This document shows, piece by piece, positions 27,597 to 37,484 of a stretch of DNA of 64,000 nt; position 1 is the stretch's first letter, and every line of letters starts with the position of its first letter. Source of the DNA: Alphaproteobacteria bacterium (GTDB lineage Bacteria; Pseudomonadota; Alphaproteobacteria; Rickettsiales; SXRF01); contig JANYES010000014.1 of assembly GCA_025362975.1 (NCBI GenBank), forward strand, positions 1-64,000, given 5' to 3'. The notes under the pieces are model-generated. The model did no database searches. It was not told the DNA's origin and was given only the letters and a program-made list of their open reading frames with translations. A program made the translations under genes and the position numbers.

Positions 27597-28039
27597 AGCG
27601 GCTTGCGATAGTGCTAACCCTGTTGAGCGCTCCTGCCTATGCCGGTGCCGGTAATGATCTGGGCGCCTGTCGGCTTGCAGATGTGTTGACCCAACCGCTA
27701 GCACTCAGCGACGCGGAAAAGGATGCTTATGCAAGCGATCGATATACGGTGGTGCTTGCCCAGGCACCGGTGCGCCTGCTGCGTTTTTCCCATAACGGCA
27801 TTGTGATAGACTATAGTGGTAAAAGAAGCGCGCCGACGCTGTGGAATTTGACATTCCCGGCCGACGCCTTGCCTGCGCCGATGCGCAAACCGGCTTACTA
27901 TGCTAGACTATTCAACCTGAAGAAATTGCCCAAAGGCGACATGCTGACAGTGGGTTGCGACGGTTGGCAGATCATCCTGCGTTATCATGGCAGCCATATC
28001 GAAAAGATTGACTTACACATTCATTCAGGTGTTGATTAA
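27593..28039 (+). CDS. Secreted hypothetical protein (148 aa)
   Basis: Small protein with an N-terminal signal peptide (MKRLAIVLTLLSAPAYA, likely cut after AYA). Two Cys in the mature part could form a disulfide. Family unknown. It overlaps coaE by four bases and lies 16 bases before dnaQ, so it is co-transcribed in the ppsR-aroE-coaE-dnaQ run, a position without an obvious counterpart in better-known relatives. Confidence 0.7.
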   Translation: MKRLAIVLTLLSAPAYAGAGNDLGACRLADVLTQPLALSDAEKDAYASDRYTVVLAQAPVRLLRFSHNGIVIDYSGKRSAPTLWNLTFPADALPAPMRKPAYYARLFNLKKLPKGDMLTVGCDGWQIILRYHGSHIEKIDLHIHSGVD

Positions 28040-28055
28040 CGTTTAAGGAGCACGC

Positions 28056-28742
28056 ATGAAACGCGAAATCGTCCTCGATACCGAAACCACCGGGCTTGAC
28101 CCCGCCACTGGCCACCGCATTGTGGAAATCGGTTGCATTGAAGTGATCGGCGGCATCCGCTCGGGCGCGCATTTCCATGCATATCTCAATCCCGAGCGCG
28201 ACATGCCCGAAGAGGCGTACCGCGTGCACGGGCTGTCGTCAGATTTCCTGAAAAGCAAGCCGGTGTTCTCCGAAAAAGTCGACGAATTCATGGAGTTTAT
28301 CGCCGATTCCACACTGGTGATTCATAACGCCGGGTTCGACATGCGCTTTATTAACCATGAGCTGGACCGCTTAGGTTTTCCTGTGCTGCCGATGAGCCGG
28401 GCGATCGACACCGTGCTGATGGCGCGCAAAAAATTTCCGGGCTCGCCGGCAAGCCTCGACGCGCTGTGCCGCCGTTTTGAAATCGACCTGACAGCGCGCA
28501 CCAAGCACGGCGCGTTGCTCGACGCCGAGTTGCTGGCGGACGTGTATTTAGAATTGCTGGGCGGCCGTCAGGTGGCCCTCACACTCGAAGCTGAAAAAAC
28601 GGCCGCCGCTCACGCAGCGGAAGCGATTATCGTGCTCGAACTGCGCGAACCGCGCCACTTCCATCCAAGCGTCGAAGAGCTTGAGGCACATGCGGCAATG
28701 GTGGCCAAACTCAAAAAGCCGATCTGGGAAGAATATAATTAA
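28056..28742 (+). CDS. dnaQ: DNA polymerase III epsilon subunit (proofreading exonuclease)
   Basis: 228-residue 3'-5' exonuclease of the DEDDh group. ExoI is [11 protein letters not shown] (Asp8, Glu10), ExoII lies in [11 protein letters not shown], and ExoIII is [16 protein letters not shown]. The C-terminal part linking to the polymerase subunit is present. An AAGGAG ribosome site precedes the ATG. Confidence 0.96.
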   Translation: MKREIVLDTETTGLDPATGHRIVEIGCIEVIGGIRSGAHFHAYLNPERDMPEEAYRVHGLSSDFLKSKPVFSEKVDEFMEFIADSTLVIHNAGFDMRFINHELDRLGFPVLPMSRAIDTVLMARKKFPGSPASLDALCRRFEIDLTARTKHGALLDAELLADVYLELLGGRQVALTLEAEKTAAAHAAEAIIVLELREPRHFHPSVEELEAHAAMVAKLKKPIWEEYN

Positions 28743-29129
28743 TTACAGGCCCGCGCAGACGCGCTGCGGGTCGTGCAGGATGCGATAACCGCCGGTTAAC
28801 ACTTCCGCCGTGCCGTCATCCAGCGGCAGGTCGAGCCATGACGAATGGGCGAAACCGAACTCCACTTCCAGCCCGCTCACATAAAACACCCTTGCGGACA
28901 TCAGCTGGCCCCAGTCTTCGATATGAGTAGAACGAATCGCACCGAATCGGCGCGCCCATGACACATCGTCGACATAATCCTGCGGCATATCGCACAGCAG
29001 GACAAAATCGATATCTGACTCGGCTGTCGCCTGATCGCGCGCATGGGAACCGACGAGCAGCGCGCATTTAATTTTGGATTCATCAGGCAACCATGTGCCT
29101 AATTCCGCAAGGAATGAGGCGAGGGACAT
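28743..29129 (-). CDS. Small nucleotidyltransferase (MNT/Pol-beta fold)
   Basis: 128-residue minimal nucleotidyltransferase with the signature LLVGSHARDQATAESDIDFVLL, that is G-S-x9-D-x-D. Length fits stand-alone MNT-type proteins. The ATG at 29129 follows the secA stop after one base; longer frames reach back inside secA and are not needed. No HEPN partner is adjacent, so a toxin-antitoxin role is unsupported. It converges on dnaQ, their stops abutting. Confidence 0.8.
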   Translation of the reverse strand: MSLASFLAELGTWLPDESKIKCALLVGSHARDQATAESDIDFVLLCDMPQDYVDDVSWARRFGAIRSTHIEDWGQLMSARVFYVSGLEVEFGFAHSSWLDLPLDDGTAEVLTGGYRILHDPQRVCAGL

Positions 29130-29130
29130 G

Positions 29131-31800
29131 TTAACCGATGGCACCGTGGCAATGCTTGAATTTTTTGCCGGAACCGCACGGGCAAGGGTCATTGCGGCCG
29201 ACGCGCTGCTGGGCGAACGGCGCATTGGCCATTTCTTCGGCGAGCTGCGGGTTCTCAGCCGGATCCTGACGGCTTTCGAACATTTTTCGCGGAGGCGGCG
29301 GGGTCATGCCCGGAGGGGCTTCGACGTGGATTTCCAGATGCGACAGGCGCGACACGACGTGTTCGCGCAGCAACGACAGGAGCTGTTCAAACAGGGTGAA
29401 GGCTTCCTGCTTGTACTCGTTCAGCGGATCGCGCTGACCGTAGCCGCGCAAATGGATACCCTGACGTAAATGGTCAAGCGAAAGCAAATGGTCTTTCCAC
29501 AGCTGGTCTAAGGTTTGCAGCAGGATGCGCTTTTCGGCCATGCGCATGAGCGGCGCGCCGTAGCGCTGCACTTTGGCGTCGAGATGGGCGGCGATGGCGG
29601 CGTTGACGCGCTTAAGCAGCTCTTCGTCGGCAATGCCTTCTTCCTTCGCCCAGTCATGGGCGGGCAGGTGCAGGCCGTAAATGCGGAAGAGTTCTTTTTC
29701 CAGTTCTTCGGTCTTCCATGCGTTGGCGTAGGATTTGGCTGGCACGTAGAGAGCGACGAGGTCGTGGTTGATTTCTTCAATCATCGCGGCGATGGTTTCG
29801 GAGACGTCGGTTGCCTCCATCAGCTCGATGCGCTGTTCGTAGATGACCTTGCGCTGGTCGTTCATCACGTCGTCGTATTTGAGCAGGTTTTTGCGGATTT
29901 CGTAATTGCGCTGCTCGACTTTCTGCTGGGCGCGTTCGATGGCGCGCGACATCCACGGATGGAAAATCGCTTCGTCTTCTTTCATGCCGAGTTTTTGCAA
30001 CAGCCCGTCGATGCGTTCCGAGCCGAAAATGCGCATGAGGTCGTCTTCGAGCGACAGGAAGAATTTTGACGCGCCCGGATCGCCCTGACGGCCCGAACGG
30101 CCGCGCAGCTGGTTGTCGATGCGGCGCGATTCGTGACGCTCGGTGCCGAGCACGTAGAGACCGCCGTTGTTAAGCACGGTGTCTTTGGAGGCAGCAGTTT
30201 CACTGCGGATTTTTTCCATTGCGACGGTTTTGGCAACGCCTTCTTCAAGTGAGGTCACTTCGTGTTCAATGCGAAGCTCCGGGTTGCCCCCGAGCATGAT
30301 GTCGGTGCCGCGCCCGGCCATGTTGGTGGCGATGGTGACGCCGCCGACGCGCCCGGCCTGCGCGATGATGTAAGCTTCCTGTTCATGGTAGCGGGCGTTG
30401 AGTACCTGATGCGGAATTTTTTCTTTGGTGAGCAGCTTCGAGAGGTATTCCGATTGCTCGATGGACACCGTGCCCACGAGGACCGGCTGGCCTTTTTTAT
30501 TCGCTTCGATGATTTCGCGGATAACGGCACGGTATTTTTCCTGCGCGGTGCGGTAGATTTCGTCGTGATGGTCGATGCGCTTGACGTTGACGTTGGTTGG
30601 AATGTCCACGACTTCGAGCTTGTAGATGTCGCGGAATTCGCCCGCTTCGGTCATCGCGGTGCCGGTCATGCCCGATAGTTTCGGGTACATGCGGAAATAA
30701 TTCTGGAAGGTGATCGACGCGAGCGTCTGGTTTTCGTTCTGGATCTTGGCGCCTTCTTTGGCTTCAAGGGCCTGATGCAGGCCTTCGGAATAGCGGCGTC
30801 CTTCCATCATGCGGCCAGTGAATTCGTCGATGATGATGACTTTGTTGTCTTTAACGATGTAATCGACATCCTTGGTGAACAGGATGTGGGCGCGAAGCGC
30901 CTGATTGATGTGGTGCACGAGCGAGACGTTGTCGATGTCGTAGAGCGACGTGCCAGCGGTGAGCATACCGGCGGCGATCATGAGTTCTTCGACGTGCTGC
31001 ACGCCAGCTTCGGTGAGTGTGACCGAACGGGCTTTTTCGTCCTTGTCGTAATCGGCTGGGATGATACTTTTCATCAGGTCGTTGGCCTGATTGTAGAGTT
31101 CCGAATTATCTTCCGTCGGGCCCGAGATGATGAGCGGGGTGCGCGCTTCGTCGATTAAAATCGAGTCGACTTCGTCGACGATGGCGTAGTGGAACGGGCG
31201 GTGCACCATCGCTTCGCGCACGAATTTCATATTGTCGCGCAAATAGTCGAAGCCGAGTTCGTTGTTGGTGGCGTAGGTGATGTCGCAGGCATAGGCCGCC
31301 TGGCGCTCTTCTTCGTCGAGACCGTTGGTGATGCAGCCGACGGTGAGGCCGAGGAATTCATGGAGCTTGCCCATCCACAGCGAATCGCGGGAGGCGAGAT
31401 AGTCGTTTACGGTGACGACATGCACGCCTTTGCCGGGCAGGGCGTTTAAGTAAGCCGCGAGCGTACATACGAGGGTTTTGCCTTCGCCGGTGCGCATTTC
31501 GGCGATCATGCCTTTATGCAATACCATGCCGCCGACGAGCTGCACGTCGAAATGGCGCATGCTGAGTGCGCGCTTACCTGCTTCGCGCACGGTGGCGAAT
31601 GCTTCGACCATCAAATTATCGACGGTTTCGCCGCCGTTGAGGCGCTCGCGGAACCATGTGGTGCGGCCGCGGAGTTCTTCGTCGGAGAGGCGTTCGAGTT
31701 GCGGTTCGAGCGCGTTGATGGCTTGGACCTTGGCTTGCAGCGTGCGGATGAAGCGGTCGTTGGCGGAACCGAACAGTTTTTTAGCGATCGAACCTAACAT
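29131..31800 (-). CDS. secA: Preprotein translocase ATPase SecA
   Basis: 889-residue motor of the Sec translocon. NBD1 has [12 protein letters not shown] (Walker A) and a later [24 protein letters not shown]2 has [13 protein letters not shown] and [18 protein letters not shown]. The C-terminal zinc-binding tail [14 protein letters not shown] for SecB is intact. Length is usual. It lies against the prevailing strand of this arm. Confidence 0.98.
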   Translation of the reverse strand: MLGSIAKKLFGSANDRFIRTLQAKVQAINALEPQLERLSDEELRGRTTWFRERLNGGETVDNLMVEAFATVREAGKRALSMRHFDVQLVGGMVLHKGMIAEMRTGEGKTLVCTLAAYLNALPGKGVHVVTVNDYLASRDSLWMGKLHEFLGLTVGCITNGLDEEERQAAYACDITYATNNELGFDYLRDNMKFVREAMVHRPFHYAIVDEVDSILIDEARTPLIISGPTEDNSELYNQANDLMKSIIPADYDKDEKARSVTLTEAGVQHVEELMIAAGMLTAGTSLYDIDNVSLVHHINQALRAHILFTKDVDYIVKDNKVIIIDEFTGRMMEGRRYSEGLHQALEAKEGAKIQNENQTLASITFQNYFRMYPKLSGMTGTAMTEAGEFRDIYKLEVVDIPTNVNVKRIDHHDEIYRTAQEKYRAVIREIIEANKKGQPVLVGTVSIEQSEYLSKLLTKEKIPHQVLNARYHEQEAYIIAQAGRVGGVTIATNMAGRGTDIMLGGNPELRIEHEVTSLEEGVAKTVAMEKIRSETAASKDTVLNNGGLYVLGTERHESRRIDNQLRGRSGRQGDPGASKFFLSLEDDLMRIFGSERIDGLLQKLGMKEDEAIFHPWMSRAIERAQQKVEQRNYEIRKNLLKYDDVMNDQRKVIYEQRIELMEATDVSETIAAMIEEINHDLVALYVPAKSYANAWKTEELEKELFRIYGLHLPAHDWAKEEGIADEELLKRVNAAIAAHLDAKVQRYGAPLMRMAEKRILLQTLDQLWKDHLLSLDHLRQGIHLRGYGQRDPLNEYKQEAFTLFEQLLSLLREHVVSRLSHLEIHVEAPPGMTPPPPRKMFESRQDPAENPQLAEEMANAPFAQQRVGRNDPCPCGSGKKFKHCHGAIG

Positions 31801-31960
31801 GGTGCTTAACGTTTCTCTGGCCTAAGTTTCTTTTGAGTTGAAGAGAGATAGGGCTTTATTTCCGCCAAGTCAACGGCGCCGCTTGCTAAGACTTCATGCT
31901 TGTGCCATAAAGCGCTATCCCACCCACCGACTTTTTTACTTCATAAACAAGGATAAAACC

Positions 31961-32896
31961 ATGAAAAACACCGCGAATAAATCCGCTTTGCGCGCGCTTG
32001 TGCTTGCCGCATGCACCACTTTCCTGACCGCGCTGCCGGTGGCATCCTACGCTGCTGAAACAGCCCCGGCAGAAAAAGCCGCCGAGCCAGCCAAAGACTA
32101 CACGATCATCAAGATCGGCAACGACGATATCAAGAATTCCGAAGTGCTCGACAGCTGGAAGAACCTCTTCCCGGGCGGTTCCGCACCGGATTTCAACAGC
32201 TTCGATGAAAACATCCGCCAGAACGTGCTGCGCGGTCTCGTCTCCGAACGCCTGATCTATAACGAAGCGGTGAAGGCTGGTTACGACAAAGACCCGGAAG
32301 TGAAAAAACGCATTGCGTCACTTGAAAAACAGGTGGTCATGCAGGGTTTTATGGAAAATAAAGCCAAGAGCCTGATCTCCGAAGACGAACTCAAAGCCGC
32401 TTACGCGGAAAAAGTCGCTGCCGCCAAAGGCACGGAAGAAGTCAAAGCCCGCCACATCTTAGTTCCGACGGAAGAAGAAGCGAAAAAAATCTACGACCAG
32501 ATCAAAAAAGGCGGTGATTTCGACAAGCTCGCCAAGGAAAAATCGGCCGATAAAGGCTCAGGCGCCAACGGTGGCGAACTGGGTTGGTTCACCAAAGATA
32601 AAATGGTTCCTGAATTCGCAGAAGCGGCGTACAAGCTGAAAAAAGGCGATGTGTCCGAACCAGTTAAATCCGAATTCGGCTGGCACGTCATCAAGGTCGA
32701 AGACCGGCGCCCGGTGCAGATTGCAAGCTATGACGACATGAAGGAAGCACTCAAAGGCGAACTGGCCAACAAAGCCGTCCAGAAATACGTCGAAGGCCTG
32801 CTGAAAAAATCCGACATCAAATACTACAGCGTTGACGGCAAAGAAAAACCGTTTTCCACCTCGCTCACCCCGGTGAAAAAAGACGAAAAGAAATAA
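31961..32896 (+). CDS. Periplasmic parvulin-type peptidyl-prolyl isomerase
   Basis: 311-residue PpiC/SurA-like folding helper. The ATG at 31961 is chosen because AAGGA lies before it and the signal peptide (ALVLAACTTFLTALPVASYA) follows at once; the frame extends 41 codons further up without support. A SurA-N-like helical segment precedes one parvulin domain (residues ~165-265: KARHILVPTEEEAKKI … NGGELGWF … GWHVIKVEDRRP). A terminator follows. Confidence 0.92.
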   Translation: MKNTANKSALRALVLAACTTFLTALPVASYAAETAPAEKAAEPAKDYTIIKIGNDDIKNSEVLDSWKNLFPGGSAPDFNSFDENIRQNVLRGLVSERLIYNEAVKAGYDKDPEVKKRIASLEKQVVMQGFMENKAKSLISEDELKAAYAEKVAAAKGTEEVKARHILVPTEEEAKKIYDQIKKGGDFDKLAKEKSADKGSGANGGELGWFTKDKMVPEFAEAAYKLKKGDVSEPVKSEFGWHVIKVEDRRPVQIASYDDMKEALKGELANKAVQKYVEGLLKKSDIKYYSVDGKEKPFSTSLTPVKKDEKK

Positions 32897-32915
32897 GCAT
32901 TAACACGTAAAAACC

Positions 32916-32950
32916 AAAACGGTGGGGGGAGTGCCTTCCACCGTTTTGCG
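32916..32950 (+). terminator. Rho-independent terminator after the parvulin gene
   Basis: AAAACGGTGG (32916-32925) pairs with CCACCGTTTT (32938-32947), a perfect 10-bp stem ending in a T run, 20 bases after the stop. It isolates the parvulin gene from argJ. Confidence 0.8.
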
Positions 32951-32965
32951 TTTCAGGAGTTTCGA

Positions 32966-34180
32966 ATGATCGTATCCCCTTTGGCACCGGCCAGCTACCC
33001 GGAATTAAAACCTATCGCAGGGGTGCGCCTTGCCACCGGCGAGGCGGGCATCCGCTATAAGAATCGCACTGATCTGCTGTTGGTGGAGCTTTGCGAAGGC
33101 ACCACCGTCGCGGGCGTGTTTACCCGTTCACTGACCGCTTCCGCGCCCGTGCTGGCGTGTCGCGAAGCGCTGAAAGGTGGTGGCGCACGGGCGCTGGTCG
33201 TTAATTCCGGCAACTCGAACGCTTTTACCGGCAGCGTCGGCGTGGCTTCGGTTGAGCGGATCATGGCGATGGCGGCAAAGGAAATCGGCTGCAAAACAGG
33301 CGAAGTATTCACGGCATCCACGGGTGTGATCGGCGAGCGCCTGCCCGACGATAAAATTACCGCGTCGCTGGGCGATTTGAAGGACAAGCTTTCCGACACC
33401 TCGTGGGAAGCAGCGGCTAAGGCCATCATGACCACCGACACCTACCCGAAAATGGCGACGCGGTCCCTCACGCTTGGCGGCAAAACCGTCACCATCAACG
33501 GCATCGCCAAAGGCTCGGGTATGATCGCCCCCGACATGGCCACCATGCTCGGCTTCGTCTTTACCGACGCGGCGATTGGCGCCAGCGCGCTGCAATCCAT
33601 GCTCGCGCAAGCCAACGAAACCACCTTCAATTCGATAACCGTCGACGGCGATACCTCGACCAGCGACACGCTGATTTTATTCGCGACCGGCCAAGCCGGT
33701 AATCCCACCCTCGCGGCACCCGACGCGGCCTTCAAAAAGGCCCTGCACGAAGTGCTGCACGAGCTGGCGCTGCATATGGTCAAGGACGGCGAGGGCGCGG
33801 AAAAACTCGTGACTATCAACATCAGCGGCGCCGATTCCACCAAGGCGGCACATCGCATCGGTATGAGCATCGCTAATTCGCCGTTGGTCAAAACTGCGCT
33901 CGCGGCGGGCGACGCCAACTGGGGCCGCATCGTGATGGCCGTCGGCAAGGCGGGCGAAAAAGCCGACCGCGACAAGCTCACCATTAAAATCGGCGGCGTG
34001 GTCGTTGCTAAAAACGGCGAAGCCGATCCCGATTACAAGGAAGCCCAGATCGATGCGCACATGAAAGCCCGCGATATCAAAATCGACGTCGATGTCGGCG
34101 TTGGCAATGCGTTCGCCACCGTCTACACCTGCGATTTGACGCACCGCTATATCGACATTAACGGAAGCTACCGCTCATGA
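32966..34180 (+). CDS. argJ: Bifunctional glutamate N-acetyltransferase / amino-acid acetyltransferase
   Basis: 404-residue ArgJ, which makes N-acetylglutamate and recycles the acetyl group from N-acetylornithine. The autocleavage and nucleophile site is the conserved Thr in MIAPDMATMLGF; the oxyanion region GVFTRS and the C-terminal NWGRIVMAVGKAG are present. An AGGAG ribosome site precedes the ATG. It overlaps mutT by four bases. Confidence 0.96.
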   Translation: MIVSPLAPASYPELKPIAGVRLATGEAGIRYKNRTDLLLVELCEGTTVAGVFTRSLTASAPVLACREALKGGGARALVVNSGNSNAFTGSVGVASVERIMAMAAKEIGCKTGEVFTASTGVIGERLPDDKITASLGDLKDKLSDTSWEAAAKAIMTTDTYPKMATRSLTLGGKTVTINGIAKGSGMIAPDMATMLGFVFTDAAIGASALQSMLAQANETTFNSITVDGDTSTSDTLILFATGQAGNPTLAAPDAAFKKALHEVLHELALHMVKDGEGAEKLVTINISGADSTKAAHRIGMSIANSPLVKTALAAGDANWGRIVMAVGKAGEKADRDKLTIKIGGVVVAKNGEADPDYKEAQIDAHMKARDIKIDVDVGVGNAFATVYTCDLTHRYIDINGSYRS

Positions 34181-34584
34181 GCATCTTGCTGGTCGTCGCC
34201 ATCTGCCTCGTCAACGAGCGCAATGAAATTCTGCTGGCGCAGCGCCCGCCTGGCAAGCGGCTGGCGGGCAAATGGGAGTTTCCCGGCGGCAAGGTGGAGC
34301 CGGGCGAAACGCCGGAAGCCGCGATGGTGCGCGAAATCCATGAGGAGCTGGGCATTGCAATCGAACAAAAAGACCTTGAGCCGTTCTGGTTCTTATCGCA
34401 CGATTATGTGGCCGAATTCGGCTTCCATTTGCTGATGCCGTTCTACCTGTGCCGCAAGTGGGCGGGCGCTCCGCAAGCGCTCGAACACAGTGCCATTGCG
34501 TGGAAGCACCCGAAAAACATGCAGGAATTACCGATGATCGAAGCCGATGCCGATCTGATCCAGCGCCTCAAAGCTGCCCTCTAG
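34177..34584 (+). CDS. mutT: MutT-type Nudix hydrolase (8-oxo-dGTP diphosphatase)
   Basis: 135-residue Nudix protein. The full Nudix box (G-x5-E-x7-R-E-U-x-E-E-x-G-U) is seen in GKVEPGETPEAAM then VREIHEELGI. Length and sequence fit MutT, which removes oxidised guanine nucleotides. Start overlaps argJ by four bases, a pairing common in alphaproteobacteria. Confidence 0.93.
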   Translation: MSILLVVAICLVNERNEILLAQRPPGKRLAGKWEFPGGKVEPGETPEAAMVREIHEELGIAIEQKDLEPFWFLSHDYVAEFGFHLLMPFYLCRKWAGAPQALEHSAIAWKHPKNMQELPMIEADADLIQRLKAAL

Positions 34585-34645
34585 GGTTGCATATCCGGTT
34601 TAATAGGTTATAGAAAATATAGCGTAACCGTTACCGAAGGACTCA

Positions 34646-35377
34646 ATGGCCGACAAAATCTGCGTATCGGGGGGATTCGATCCATTGCATCAGGGGCATC
34701 TTGAGATGCTGCGCGAGGCGAGCGCCTACGGCGATCTCGTCGTCATCCTCAATTCCGACGAATGGCTGCTGCGCAAAAAAGGCTTCGTATTCTTAAGCTG
34801 GAAAACTCGCGCCGCGATTATCGGCGATTTACGGTATGTTACCGCTGTCGAACCGGTCAACGACCATGACGATTCCGTGTGCGAAGCCCTGCACCGCATC
34901 CGCCCGCGCTTCTTCGCTAACGGCGGCGATCGCAAGCCAGGCAACACCCCCGAAGTCAAAACTTGTAAAACGCATAGCATTGAAATGCTATGGAATTCCG
35001 GCGGCGAAAAAATCGATAGCTCATCGGATATTGCCCGTAAAAGCTGGGTCAACCGCCCGTGGGGCGGGTTTGTCACCCTCGACGAGGGCAAGGGTTATAA
35101 AGTTAAGAAAGTCAAAGTGGAACCGGGCAAGGCCATCTCGCTGCAATACCATAGCCACCGCAGCGAATACTGGTACATGACCGGGGCGGGCGGGATGGTG
35201 GAGCTGGACGGCGACGTGTTTGCCGTTGCCAAAGGCGGCCCGCCGGTGGTAGTAGGACAGGGCGTGGTGCACCAGCTGGCCAATATCGGGCAGGAACCGC
35301 TGGTGGTCATCGAAGTTCAGTCAGGTGAATACCTTGATGAAGACGACATAATTCGAGTCAAGGAAAGCAGCCTATGA
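34646..35377 (+). CDS. Cytidylyltransferase-like / cupin (type II mannose-6-P isomerase-like) fusion
   Basis: 243-residue two-domain protein. Residues 1-128 form a nucleotidyltransferase of the RfaE-C/TagD type with HQGH (15-18) as the H-x-G-H active site. Residues ~134-243 match the cupin of type II mannose-6-phosphate isomerases (NRPWGGF, YKVKKVKVEPGKAISLQ, then HSHRSEYW at 169-176, giving the metal-binding His and Glu). This suggests a sugar-phosphate or nucleotide-sugar role for the envelope, but the substrate is unknown. It overlaps the rhodanese gene by four bases. Confidence 0.85.
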   Translation: MADKICVSGGFDPLHQGHLEMLREASAYGDLVVILNSDEWLLRKKGFVFLSWKTRAAIIGDLRYVTAVEPVNDHDDSVCEALHRIRPRFFANGGDRKPGNTPEVKTCKTHSIEMLWNSGGEKIDSSSDIARKSWVNRPWGGFVTLDEGKGYKVKKVKVEPGKAISLQYHSHRSEYWYMTGAGGMVELDGDVFAVAKGGPPVVVGQGVVHQLANIGQEPLVVIEVQSGEYLDEDDIIRVKESSL

Positions 35378-35739
35378 AGCACGCGCCTGAATTTTTGAAA
35401 CTGGTAGAAAGCGTCATGCCCAACGTCAAGGAAGTTACCATCGACGGTGTGCGCGCCATGCAGAATGACGCGGCCGTGTTTACGCTTGTCGACGTGCGCG
35501 AGGACAATGAATGGGACGCAGGTCATATTCCCGGCGCCACCCATATCGGGCGTGGCGTCATCGAGCGCGATATCGAGCGCATCGTGCCGAATAAAGAGGC
35601 TGCGCTGGTATTGTATTGCGGTGGCGGATACCGCTCGGCGCTGGCCGCTGAAAACCTTCAGAAGATGGGCTATACCAATGTGCTGTCGATGGCCGGTGGC
35701 TTCAGTGGCTGGAAAAGCAAGGGCCTGCCCACGACATGA
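35374..35739 (+). CDS. Rhodanese-domain sulfurtransferase
   Basis: 121-residue single rhodanese domain with active-site Cys in YCGGGYRS (C-x4-R loop), after the family motifs VDVREDNEWDAGHIPGA and before GGFSGW. Cytoplasmic. It overlaps both neighbours by four bases, so the three genes are tightly coupled. Its link to the B12 protein downstream is unknown. Confidence 0.93.
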   Translation: MKHAPEFLKLVESVMPNVKEVTIDGVRAMQNDAAVFTLVDVREDNEWDAGHIPGATHIGRGVIERDIERIVPNKEAALVLYCGGGYRSALAAENLQKMGYTNVLSMAGGFSGWKSKGLPTT

Positions 35740-37484
35740 GCGACGAGCCGCATATTCCTAGAAAACCGGCGGGCACTCCCGACGACCCGTACGATCCGCT
35801 ACAGTATTTCATCTCGCTGTTCGATGGGCGCAAGGCATCCGAATCGGCGAAGAAACAACGCGCCGATACCATCGAAGGCGTGCTCAAGGAACGCATCGTC
35901 GACGGCGATAAAAAAGGCCTGGAAGACGATCTCGACACCGCGATGAAAACGCATCCGCCGCTGTTTATCATCAATGATATTTTGCTGGCGGGCATGAAAG
36001 TGGTGGGCGAGTTGTTCGGCGCGGGCAAGATGCAATTGCCTTTCGTGCTGCAATCCGCCGAGACGATGAAAAAAGCGGTATCACATCTCGAACGGTTCAT
36101 GGAAAAAATCGACGGCCAGCAAAAGGGCACCATTGTGCTGGCGACTGTTAAAGGCGACGTGCATGATATCGGCAAGAACTTAGTCGATATTATCCTGACC
36201 AATAACGGCTATAAGGTGATCAATCTGGGCATCAAGCAGCCGATTGCCAACATCATCACCGCCATCAATGAAAACAAACCCGATGCGGTGGGCCTGTCCG
36301 GGCTGTTGGTAAAATCTACCGTGGTCATGCGCGAAAACCTGCAAGAACTGACCCAGCTTGGCTTTAACCTGCCGGTGTTGCTCGGCGGAGCTGCGCTTAC
36401 GCGCGCGTATGTGGAAGAAGACTGCGTCGAAGCCTACGGCTCGGGGCGTGTGGCCTACGCGCAGGACGCATTCGACGGGCTGGATCTCATGAACAAACTT
36501 GCTGACGGCAAGTTCGACGAGCATCTGGAAGAAGCTAAAAAGCGCAAGCACAACCGCCCGAGCAACGCTAAAGCCAAGCAGCGCTGGTCGCAGAATGAAG
36601 TGGCCGCGCAGGATTTGATCGGCAAGGAACTGCGCCCGATGGAAGTCGAAGCGCTGAAGATCAAACGGCAGGAGCTGGCCAGCCAGGTGAGCGTGCCGAC
36701 GCCGCCTTTCTGGGGCTCGAAGATCATCGACAACGTGCCGATGCGCGCATTGATTCCGTATCTCAACGAGCAGATGCTGTACACCTTTCACTGGGGCTTT
36801 AAAAAGGCCGGCAAGACGCTCGAAGAGTATTGGAAATGGGTCGAGACGGATGTGAAGCCGATCTTGAAACGCCTGCTCGACGAGTGCGAAGCGGAAAATA
36901 TTCTGGAACCCAAAGCGGCTTACGGCTATTTCAAATGTGCCGCGCACAATAATGACATCGTTATCTTCGACGAAGCGGGCATCAAGGAAATCGGGCGCTA
37001 CGCGCTGCCACGGCAGGACAAGGACGGCGGCATTTGCGTGGCCGATTTCTTCCGTGATATCGACTCCGGCGAACGCGACGTTCTGGCCATGCAAGTGGTA
37101 ACCGCTGGGCAGAAAGTCGCGGATGTGGCACGCGACTGGTTCGCTAATAACCGCTATCAGGATTACCTGTATCTGCACGGGCTTGGCGTCGAAATCGCCG
37201 AAAGCCTTGCCGAGTTTATCCACAAGCGCATCCGCACCGAACTCGGGTTCGGCATCGAAGACGACCGCGATATCAAGAAGCTGCTCAAGCAAGGCTATCG
37301 CGGTTCGCGCTACAGTTTCGGCTACCCTGCCTTACCGCGCCTCGAAGACCAGAAATTGTTGCTAGAATTGTTAGGCGCGCAAAGGATCGGCATCGAACTA
37401 TCAGAAGAATTCCAGCTCCATCCCGAGCAATCGACCAGCGCCATTGTCGTGCACCATCCGCAGGCGAAATACTTCAATATTTAA
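35736..37484 (+). CDS. MetH-like protein with only B12-binding and reactivation modules
   Basis: 582-residue protein matching the C-terminal half of cobalamin-dependent methionine synthase. Residues ~40-125 are the four-helix cap, ~128-260 the B12-binding domain with the cobalt-ligand His in VKGDVHDIGKN, and ~300-582 the AdoMet-binding reactivation domain (ADFFRDI, YLYLHGLGVEIAESLAEF, GYRGSRYSFGYPA). The homocysteine and folate domains that form the N-terminal half of full MetH (~1200 aa) are absent, and the ATG overlaps the rhodanese stop, so this is not a frameshift here. The missing modules may be encoded elsewhere, or it serves another methyl transfer. Confidence 0.88.
   Translation: MSDEPHIPRKPAGTPDDPYDPLQYFISLFDGRKASESAKKQRADTIEGVLKERIVDGDKKGLEDDLDTAMKTHPPLFIINDILLAGMKVVGELFGAGKMQLPFVLQSAETMKKAVSHLERFMEKIDGQQKGTIVLATVKGDVHDIGKNLVDIILTNNGYKVINLGIKQPIANIITAINENKPDAVGLSGLLVKSTVVMRENLQELTQLGFNLPVLLGGAALTRAYVEEDCVEAYGSGRVAYAQDAFDGLDLMNKLADGKFDEHLEEAKKRKHNRPSNAKAKQRWSQNEVAAQDLIGKELRPMEVEALKIKRQELASQVSVPTPPFWGSKIIDNVPMRALIPYLNEQMLYTFHWGFKKAGKTLEEYWKWVETDVKPILKRLLDECEAENILEPKAAYGYFKCAAHNNDIVIFDEAGIKEIGRYALPRQDKDGGICVADFFRDIDSGERDVLAMQVVTAGQKVADVARDWFANNRYQDYLYLHGLGVEIAESLAEFIHKRIRTELGFGIEDDRDIKKLLKQGYRGSRYSFGYPALPRLEDQKLLLELLGAQRIGIELSEEFQLHPEQSTSAIVVHHPQAKYFNI

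Noticed and set aside
28743-29129. MNT-HEPN toxin-antitoxin pair
   Set aside because: No HEPN-like gene is adjacent on either side.
28743-29225. Longer 160-codon start for the nucleotidyltransferase
   Set aside because: The first 32 codons would lie inside secA; ATG 29129 follows the secA stop by one base and fits the family length.
36180-37292. 370-codon minus-strand frame opposite the MetH-like gene
   Set aside because: The plus-strand protein matches B12 and reactivation domains throughout; the antisense frame has no recognisable domain.
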